From Chloroflexi bacterium bin125 (GTDB lineage: Bacteria; Chloroflexota; Dehalococcoidia; Bin125), in the NCBI GenBank assembly GCA_002239025.1, contig MPNM01000024.1, forward strand, positions 1-44,449: 44,449 bases of DNA, written 5' to 3'. Under the pieces are notes generated by a model that did no database searches, was not told the DNA's origin, and was given only the letters and a program-made list of their open reading frames with translations. Shown piece after piece: positions 38,940 to 44,449 of the stretch. Both the position numbers and the translations under genes were made by a program. Position 1 is the first letter of the stretch. Every line of letters begins with the position of its first letter.

Positions 38940-39923
38940 CTAGCCGCCGAGCACCTCGGATGTTGGCACGGGACACAGCGCCAGCAACGCTTGCGGCTCC
39001 ACATCGACGGCGTAGGCAGTTGGCGGTCCCGGATCGCCGTCGACCTGTGTTGGCATTGGATTGCCGAGCATGGCGATCTCCAGGTGCTGGAAGCGTAGAT
39101 TCCTGACGCCTGGTCCCTGAGGCAGCCAGCCGTAACGGGCCAGAGGCGACAACGCCAGCGCCTTCCATGGCGCTCCCTCGACGAGCAGCATGTCCAATTC
39201 ACCGTCGACGACATTGGCTTTCGGGTTGACTTCGAGCCACGTGCCCAGCATTCGCGTGTTGCCAACCGTCAGCATGGCGGCGTCGACCTGGAACGGCTCA
39301 CCGCCGTCGACGCTGATCGCGATTGGCCAGGCTTGGCGACCGATCGCCTCTTGCACCGCCGACAGAAAGTACGCCGGTTCACCCAACATCCGCTTCATCC
39401 TGCTCCGACGATCGCTACCAACGATCCCGCTCACCGCCGCAGCGTCCAGCCCCCAGCTAGCCATCAGGAGGAATCGTTGCTGGCCAATCGAGCCATCAGG
39501 ATTGGTCGACCAGACTCGTCCCGTGTCGACCCAGGCCACCTCACCGCTGATGCCATCGAGGGCGGCCAGTTGCGCCGACACCGCGGCGAACGGCGTTGTC
39601 GGCAGATTGGTTTCGTAGGCCCAGACGTTCGCCGTCCCCAGTGGAACGGCGCCTAGCGCCGTTTGCGAACCGACGGGTAGACCCTGCAACAGCGCCGACA
39701 ATGTGCCGTCGCCGCCGCAACCGAAGATCGCCGCAGCCCCGGATTCATGCGCGGCACGCGCGGTCTCCGCAGCCTCAAGCGGATTGCGCGTCGCGACCAC
39801 GTGCGCGCGGTGGCCGGCTTCGTTGCATGCCGCATGACACATCGCCGTCAGCGTCCGAGGATGAAGGGCGTTGCCGGAGTTTGGATTAAGGACGAAGACA
39901 ATGTCGTCTGGCTGGATCTGCAT
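38940..39923 (-). CDS. Diacylglycerol kinase family protein (YegS/DgkB-like lipid kinase)
   Basis: The 327-residue protein has the DAGK catalytic fold: FVLNPNSGN at the N-terminus, the nucleotide motif GGDGT (70-74), LGAVPLGTANVWAYE and a C-terminal lobe with QVDGDPGPP. These enzymes phosphorylate diacylglycerol or related lipids, and in bacteria recycle or modify membrane lipids. ATG 39923 has a TATCGT box exactly 6 nt upstream. The gene is single, and convergent with the small coiled-coil gene. Confidence 0.85.
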   Translation of the reverse strand: MQIQPDDIVFVLNPNSGNALHPRTLTAMCHAACNEAGHRAHVVATRNPLEAAETARAAHESGAAAIFGCGGDGTLSALLQGLPVGSQTALGAVPLGTANVWAYETNLPTTPFAAVSAQLAALDGISGEVAWVDTGRVWSTNPDGSIGQQRFLLMASWGLDAAAVSGIVGSDRRSRMKRMLGEPAYFLSAVQEAIGRQAWPIAISVDGGEPFQVDAAMLTVGNTRMLGTWLEVNPKANVVDGELDMLLVEGAPWKALALSPLARYGWLPQGPGVRNLRFQHLEIAMLGNPMPTQVDGDPGPPTAYAVDVEPQALLALCPVPTSEVLGG

Positions 39924-39929
39924 CTATGA

Positions 39930-39935
39930 ACGATA
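39930..39935 (-). promoter_or_regulatory. -10-like TATCGT box of a leaderless start (39923)
   Basis: On the minus strand TATCGT is followed by 6 nt and ATG. Confidence 0.4.
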
Positions 39936-40015
39936 TGCTCATTCGCTGCTAAACGGGCTGACATATGGCGGAGTCAAGCGTGGGATAAGATTGTCTCGAT
40001 TGGAGCATCAGCGAC

Positions 40016-40471
40016 ATGTCCAACAAAAAGGGCCTGGGTTGGGTGAGGCTGGACCACGTCGCGATCGCGGCAGAAGATCCGAAGGCCGCCTCGAACTTCT
40101 GGGGCCGGCTGTTCGGGCTTGAGTTGGACCACTGGACAATCTCCCACGACGGCGGCTTCCGCGTTGCGCAGTTCCATCTGCCCAATCGACAATCGGGACT
40201 GGAACTGATCGCACCGTTCGATGAGTCATCGTTCGTGCAGAAGTTCATCGACGAACGCGGGCCCGGGATGCACCACATCACAGTCGAGGTGGAGGATGCC
40301 GACGCCGCCTGCGAGTACATCCGCGAGGAACTGGGCATCGAACCGCTCGGCGAACCGTACGAAGACTATGAGTGGAAACAGTTCTTCATCCACCCTCGCG
40401 ACACCGGTGGCGTGCTTGTACAGCTTTACTCCTGGTTACCTGGACGTCGACCGGCCGACTGGCCCGATTGA
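40016..40471 (+). CDS. VOC-family protein, methylmalonyl-CoA epimerase-like
   Basis: The 151-residue protein has the vicinal-oxygen-chelate layout of methylmalonyl-CoA epimerases: LDHVAIAAEDP (His14), SGLELIAP (Glu63), GMHHITVEV (His87) and GGVLVQLYSW (Gln136). Epimerases have His, Gln, His and Glu at these four positions. Here the second and fourth look exchanged, so the metal site may still be complete. GGAG 11 nt upstream of ATG 40016 is the ribosome-binding site. The stop is 5 bp before the next gene. Confidence 0.72.
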   Translation: MSNKKGLGWVRLDHVAIAAEDPKAASNFWGRLFGLELDHWTISHDGGFRVAQFHLPNRQSGLELIAPFDESSFVQKFIDERGPGMHHITVEVEDADAACEYIREELGIEPLGEPYEDYEWKQFFIHPRDTGGVLVQLYSWLPGRRPADWPD

Positions 40472-40476
40472 CGCCG

Positions 40477-41013
40477 ATGGCTACCAGCGCAGCGTCCGGG
40501 ATTCCCCAACCGACCTACCAGGACGGCGACTTCGTCCCGACCCACGACGTGCCATTCTCATCGGAACTGGATGAGCTGATCGCCGAGATCCGAGCTGGCC
40601 AGGCGCCCAACATCGGACGCTTCTGCGGTTACTGTTCTGCGCCGCTGGGGCAGAAAGAGACGTGCCTGGTCTGTGGGGAAACCACGGATGTGACGCCTGC
40701 CGTCGACAAGATCGATCGCGAACTTGCTCAGATTTACCAGGCCAAACGCAAGCGCGAAGGCCTTTACGTACATCTGGCTGCCTGGTCAGGGATTCTGCTG
40801 GCAACGGCGCTCTCGATCCTGATGATCCTGCTGTTGCCCGGCTGGACCAAGGTCTTCGCGATTGTGTTCCTGGTACTCGGCGGATACTTCGCCGGCGTCT
40901 TCTTCGGCAATGTGCTGATCCAGGGTTTCGCCTATCGAGCCGGACTGAACATGTTCGCCAAGCGCTGGGCTCAATGGCGGGCATCGAGCGGAGCGACACG
41001 GAGCGCAGGCTGA
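40477..41013 (+). CDS. Zinc-ribbon membrane protein
   Basis: The 178-residue protein begins at ATG 40477. A CGYC and CLVC pair (about residues 49-52 and 62-65) forms a zinc ribbon. A basic helix follows, then two membrane helices (about 97-120 and 124-148) and a basic tail. Zinc-ribbon plus TM proteins often sense or scaffold membrane processes, but no role is known here. It is 5 bp after the VOC gene, so they are co-transcribed. Confidence 0.6.
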   Translation: MATSAASGIPQPTYQDGDFVPTHDVPFSSELDELIAEIRAGQAPNIGRFCGYCSAPLGQKETCLVCGETTDVTPAVDKIDRELAQIYQAKRKREGLYVHLAAWSGILLATALSILMILLLPGWTKVFAIVFLVLGGYFAGVFFGNVLIQGFAYRAGLNMFAKRWAQWRASSGATRSAG

Positions 41014-41148
41014 TCAGCGGAGTGTTGCGCACATCGACGGTGGCTTGCGTCCTCTATTGTCGCTTGCCCTGTTTCCAGCCGCTGCGTATCGTGCAGTCGC
41101 ACTGCGCAGGCGCATCGACCCCGTGCAGCCACGCGCGAGGAGTATGAG

Positions 41149-41883
41149 TTGCTGCGTTTCGCGCTGGCAATGGTGAAGCGGGTGCTGGGCGCCTTTCGAG
41201 ATCTGCTCCCGATCTTCGCCGTGATCGTCTTGTTCCAGGTGGTGGTGATCCGTCAGCCGTTTCCCGATGTGGTCAGCGTGGCGGTCGGACTGGTGTGCGT
41301 CGTCGTCGGGCTTGCACTGTTCATTCAGGGCCTGGAGAGCGGGCTGTTCCCGCTGGGCGAAGCGCTGGCGCAGGGCATGGCGCACAAGGGAAGCACAACG
41401 GCGTTGCTGGCGCTGGCTTTCAGTCTCGGCTTCGGCACGACGGTCGCAGAGCCGGCGCTGATCGCCGTGGCGTCCGAGGCGGCTGAAGTGGCGGCGGAGG
41501 CGAGGTTCATCGGCTACAGCGATGCCGCCCAGGATCGGTACGCGCTTGAGTTGCGCCTGGTCGTGGCGGTCGCCGTCGGCCTCGCCATCGTCCTGGGGGT
41601 GCTGCGCATTCTGAAGGGTTGGCCGATTCACCGCTTTATCATCGGCGGCTACGTCGTGATCATGGTGATGACCGTGTTCGCGCCCGAGGAGATTGTCGGC
41701 GTCGCCTATGACTCCGGCGGGGTAACCACCAGCACTATCACGGTGCCGTTGATCACGGCGCTGGGGGTCGGACTGGCTTCTTCGATCCGCGGGCGCAACC
41801 CGATGATCGACGGTTTCGGTCTGATCGCGTTCGCCAGTCTCACGCCGATGATCTGCGTGCTGGGTTACGGGATGGTGACCTGA
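41149..41883 (+). CDS. DUF1538 family membrane protein 1
   Basis: The 244-residue protein has about 6-7 membrane helices and the family signatures [15 protein letters not shown] and [19 protein letters not shown]1538 proteins are uncharacterised and resemble transporters. TTG 41149 has GAGGAG upstream. The stop overlaps the next start (TGATG). The paired genes, a P-II protein and a CBS protein form a four-gene operon. Confidence 0.82.
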   Translation: MLRFALAMVKRVLGAFRDLLPIFAVIVLFQVVVIRQPFPDVVSVAVGLVCVVVGLALFIQGLESGLFPLGEALAQGMAHKGSTTALLALAFSLGFGTTVAEPALIAVASEAAEVAAEARFIGYSDAAQDRYALELRLVVAVAVGLAIVLGVLRILKGWPIHRFIIGGYVVIMVMTVFAPEEIVGVAYDSGGVTTSTITVPLITALGVGLASSIRGRNPMIDGFGLIAFASLTPMICVLGYGMVT

Positions 41884-42665
41884 TGCTGGAGTCTCTCGAG
41901 CTCTTCGGGGAAACCCTGATGTACACGCTCCGCGACGTGTCGCCGATCATTGTGATCCTCCTGGTCTTCCAGGCGGCGGTACTGCGGCGCAAGCCCGCAA
42001 ACGTCTGGGGCATCGTCACGGGATCGGTGATGGTGCTGCTGGGGCTGGCGCTGTTTTTGATCGGACTGGACCAGGCATTGTTCCCGATTGGGGAAACGAT
42101 GGCGCGCCAGCTCACGGAGGAGGCACGGTCGGTGGCGGGCACCGTGCGTTGGGAGGACTACTGGCTGGTGTATCTGTTCGCGGCGGCGATCGGATTTGCG
42201 ACAACCGTGGCCGAGCCGTCGCTGATCGCGGTGGGTCTGAAGGCGGAGGAGGTATCCGGTGGCGCGGTGAATGCCTGGGGGCTGCGGATCGCCGTGGCGA
42301 TTGGGGTGGCCGTAGGCGTGTCCCTGGGCTGTTTCCGAATCGTGACAGGCACTGCGCTGCCGTGGTACATCATGGGCGCCTACATCATCGTCATCGTGCA
42401 GACGATCCTGAGCAGTCGCATGATTATCCCCTTGGCCTACGACAGCGGAGGCGTCACAACCTCGACCGTGACGGTGCCGGTGGTGGCTGCCCTGGGGCTT
42501 GGATTGGCCGCCAACGTGCCTGGACGCAGCCCGCTGATCGACGGCTTCGGGCTGATCGCGTTTGCCAGTGTCTTCCCGATAATCTCCGTACTAGGCTATG
42601 CAATCACTGCCGATTGGGTCGGGCGCTGGCGCAGGCGGAAGCAGCATCAGGAGATGGAATCATGA
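41883..42665 (+). CDS. DUF1538 family membrane protein 2
   Basis: The 260-residue protein is a paralog of the preceding one, with AAAIGFATTVAEPSLIAVGLKAEEVSG and [25 protein letters not shown]. It has 6-7 membrane helices. The two probably make one unit. It overlaps both neighbours (TGATG at the start, ATGA at the end), so translation is strictly coupled. Confidence 0.82.
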   Translation: MLESLELFGETLMYTLRDVSPIIVILLVFQAAVLRRKPANVWGIVTGSVMVLLGLALFLIGLDQALFPIGETMARQLTEEARSVAGTVRWEDYWLVYLFAAAIGFATTVAEPSLIAVGLKAEEVSGGAVNAWGLRIAVAIGVAVGVSLGCFRIVTGTALPWYIMGAYIIVIVQTILSSRMIIPLAYDSGGVTTSTVTVPVVAALGLGLAANVPGRSPLIDGFGLIAFASVFPIISVLGYAITADWVGRWRRRKQHQEMES

Positions 42666-43012
42666 AGATGTCGCTGGTCGTCGCGCTGGTGAGCGACGAG
42701 AAGACAAACGATGTGATCGATGCAGCGCGGGCAGGCGGCGCCACGGGCGACACGATCATCAGCGGCGTGCGCGGCGAGGGATTGCAACCAGAAAAGACCT
42801 TTCTGGGGCTGGACCTGACGTCGCAGCGGAACATGGTGCTGTTCCTGGTGGCGGAGCAGCGGGCGAGGGACATCCTCGAGCGCATCGCAGAGGCAGGCGG
42901 CATGGAACGCGAGCATGGCGACGGCGTCGCATTTCAAATCACGATCGAGGACGCGGTCGGCCTCTCGACCCAGTTGCCCAAACTGAAGAAAGAGTTGGAG
43001 GACACCCTATGA
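42662..43012 (+). CDS. P-II-like regulatory protein
   Basis: The 116-residue protein has the ferredoxin-like P-II fold: MKMSLVVALVSDEKTNDVIDAARAGGATGDTIISGVRGEG, then VLFLVAEQRARDILERIAEAGG and a C-terminal strand. The T-loop has no Tyr51-like uridylylation site in the expected spot. P-II-like proteins sense nucleotides or metabolites and bind membrane transporters. Its position between the DUF1538 genes and a CBS gene makes it a likely regulator of that transporter. Confidence 0.75.
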   Translation: MKMSLVVALVSDEKTNDVIDAARAGGATGDTIISGVRGEGLQPEKTFLGLDLTSQRNMVLFLVAEQRARDILERIAEAGGMEREHGDGVAFQITIEDAVGLSTQLPKLKKELEDTL

Positions 43013-43419
43013 CCGATCAGAGCGACTCCGCGGCGTTACGCGTGTTCGACGTGATGGGGTCTGAACTGCACACAATCGACGGGCTGGCGACAGTGGCCGA
43101 GGCAATGGCGTCGATGAAGCAGTTTCAGATTAGTTCGCTGGTGGTGAACCGGCGGCACGCCGACGATGAGCCGGGGATCGTCACCGTGGGCGACATCGCG
43201 CGTGAGGTGATCTCGCATAACCGCGCCCCTGAGCGGATCAATGTCTACGAGATCATGTCGAAGCCGGCGCTAACGGTGCGCTCGGGGATGCTGGCGCGCT
43301 ACGCAGTGCGGCTGCTGACCCAGTTTCGAGTGTCACGCGCCCTGGTGGTCGACGATGAGGGAACACCACTGGGTCTGGTCACGCTGCGAGACCTGGTGCT
43401 GGGGCTGTCCGCAGCGTAG
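43009..43419 (+). CDS. CBS-domain pair protein
   Basis: The 136-residue protein starts at ATG 43009, overlapping the P-II stop by 4 bp (ATGA). It has two CBS units: VFDVMGSELHTIDGLATVAEAMASM and VYEIMSKPALTVRSGMLARYAVRLLTQFRVSRALVVDDEGTPLGLVTLRDLVLGL. Such pairs bind adenine nucleotides. In this operon it would link transport to energy state (inference). Confidence 0.82.
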   Translation: MTDQSDSAALRVFDVMGSELHTIDGLATVAEAMASMKQFQISSLVVNRRHADDEPGIVTVGDIAREVISHNRAPERINVYEIMSKPALTVRSGMLARYAVRLLTQFRVSRALVVDDEGTPLGLVTLRDLVLGLSAA

Positions 43420-43451
43420 ACGTCGCGCCCGCTGCACCCGGCACACCATGT

Positions 43452-43495
43452 CAGGACCCAGGCAGGACCCAGTCAGGACAAGGTCAGGACCGTGT
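43452..43495 (+). repeat. Four 11-bp direct repeats (CAGGAC-based) between convergent genes
   Basis: CAGGAC begins at 43452, 43463, 43474 and 43485, each 11 bp apart, with partly similar tails (CCAGG, CCAGT, AAGGT, CGTGT). The last unit overlaps the stop of the VWA gene. The spacing of one helical turn suggests a protein-binding array, or simple slippage. Confidence 0.6.
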
Positions 43496-44449
43496 CAGCG
43501 TCTTTCGCCGATTCGTGACGAAGTCGTGCAGGACGTACTCACCCAGTTCGTCCGGCTGGCTGTAGAAGACGCGGCCACCGTTGATCCTCGCGACCCGGTC
43601 GACAAACTCCTTGAGGTAGTAACTGCGGTCGAGCATGAAGACATTGATCACAATGTCCTTCTTGGTGCAGTGCCGGACCTCTTTGAGCGTCTCGCGAATC
43701 GTGAGCGGCGAGGGTGGATAGGCGAAGTACGAGCGTCCCTGCTCGAGGTGCGCCGTCGGCTCGCCGTCGGTGATCATGATGATCTGCCGCGTGCCCACCT
43801 TGTGCTTGGCCAACAGTTGCTGGGCGATCAGCAGTGCATGGTGCATGTTCGTGCCCAGCACCGTCTCGTCCCAGCGTACGTAGGGCAGTTGGTCGGCCTT
43901 GAGCTCTCGCGCGTAGGCGCTGAAGCCGATTAGGTAGAGCGAGTCGCGCGGGTACTGCATGCGGATCAGGTTGTTCAGCGCCATCGCGACCTTCTTGGCC
44001 GCCTGGAACGATCCGCGTAGCGCCATCGACCAGGACAGGTCGAGCATCACGACGGTCGCCGTCTGGGTCAGCGTCTCCGAGCGGTAGACCTCGAAGTCGT
44101 CGGGTGTGAGATTGACCGGCACCTGCGGTCCGCCCTCGGGCGCAGTGCGCAGGATGGCGTTCGAGATCGTGTCTTTGAGGTTCAGGTGGAAGGGGTCGCC
44201 GAACTCGTAGGCCTTGGTGTCGTCGGCGCGATCGCCGTAGCGACCGGTCTCGGGCACATTGTGCTTGCCGAAGTTCTGACGCTTGAGGTTGGCGTAGATC
44301 TCGGCCAGCGCCTTCTCGCCGATCCGCCGGTTGCCTCGCGGGGTCAACTCGTACGAGTTGCCCTTCTTCTCGAGGTAGCCCGCCTCCTCCAACAGCTCCA
44401 GTAACTGCTTGAGCTGCTCGAGGATCTCGCGAGCCTCCTCGCCCATCAG
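43484..44449 (-). CDS. VWA-domain protein (partial, 5' end outside the window)
   Basis: The frame is open to the window edge. The first internal Met is at 44446, but the codon before it is also coding, and relatives are longer, so the 5' end is probably missing. The visible part (~320 residues) has a helical N-terminus (EQLKQLLELLEEAGYLEKKG), then a von Willebrand A domain with a MIDAS site DLSWSM and an ITDGEPTAHL loop. Such proteins often partner MoxR-type AAA ATPases. The partner may lie upstream of the window. Confidence 0.75.
   Translation of the reverse strand: MMGEEAREILEQLKQLLELLEEAGYLEKKGNSYELTPRGNRRIGEKALAEIYANLKRQNFGKHNVPETGRYGDRADDTKAYEFGDPFHLNLKDTISNAILRTAPEGGPQVPVNLTPDDFEVYRSETLTQTATVVMLDLSWSMALRGSFQAAKKVAMALNNLIRMQYPRDSLYLIGFSAYARELKADQLPYVRWDETVLGTNMHHALLIAQQLLAKHKVGTRQIIMITDGEPTAHLEQGRSYFAYPPSPLTIRETLKEVRHCTKKDIVINVFMLDRSYYLKEFVDRVARINGGRVFYSQPDELGEYVLHDFVTNRRKTLTRS

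Noticed and set aside
1-44449. tRNA or rRNA genes
   Set aside because: I found no GGTTCGAATCC-type T-arm with a matching acceptor stem and no rRNA-like segment.

Overview
The window is about 44.4 kb of GC-rich bacterial chromosome. The evidence points to Chloroflexota, possibly a SAR202- or Dehalococcoidia-like marine or soil lineage. The reasons are several CaiB/BaiF CoA-transferase paralogs, MaoC-like proteins next to them, leaderless starts with a TANNNT box 6-7 nt before the start codon, and many short palindromic repeats. This placement is inference: there is no rRNA or other marker gene. I saw no tRNA, rRNA or CRISPR.

Layout. 1-1.0 kb: the end of an IS5-type element that truncates an XRE-ImmA/IrrE gene. 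1.2-7.5 kb: a small hypothetical gene, a TPR protein, a HicBA module, a CaiB gene, a Uma2-type nuclease and two MaoC-like paralogs. 7.7-11.6 kb: a membrane protein and two tandem MFS exporters separated by REP-like palindrome pairs. 11.9-15.6 kb (minus): a phage head and lysis block (scaffold, capsid, three small proteins, holin-like protein, amidase). 16-22.3 kb: a fused double CaiB protein, two more CaiB genes, a secreted helical protein and a second HicBA. 22.5-25.1 kb: three small paralogous membrane proteins facing a terminase pair. 25.3-27.8 kb: a DUF885 metallopeptidase and a NYN-domain protein. 27.8-31.3 kb: four consecutive DsbA-like lipoprotein genes. 31.3-34.4 kb: a repeat-rich gap with three DnaA boxes, then a phage portal gene and a zinc-ribbon mini-gene. 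34.5-44.4 kb: recF, two diiron-family paralogs, a lipid kinase, a VOC protein, a DUF1538/P-II/CBS operon and a VWA protein that runs off the window.

The most important observation is the array at 27830-31294. Each of its four thioredoxin-fold genes is interrupted by exactly one in-frame TGA, always at the first cysteine of the CXXC motif (TGA-x-x-Cys). Each TGA is followed at the same distance by a hairpin with a G-starting three-base loop. In the fourth gene one stem pair has changed on both sides. This fits selenocysteine insertion: four tandem UxxC selenolipoproteins, which a standard annotation would break into eight fragments.

Two further themes stand out. First, short palindromic repeats lie inside proteins in frame: in one MaoC paralog, in the linker joining the two CaiB domains, in DUF885, in the terminase (as 45-bp tandem units) and in one selenoprotein linker. 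This resembles protein-coding palindromic elements. Second, a reduced set of phage packaging, portal, capsid and lysis genes with no tail genes is split over three loci among host genes, like a domesticated prophage or a gene-transfer-agent-like particle. The diiron pair is also notable: one paralog keeps all six metal ligands of the R2-type pattern and the other has lost five.
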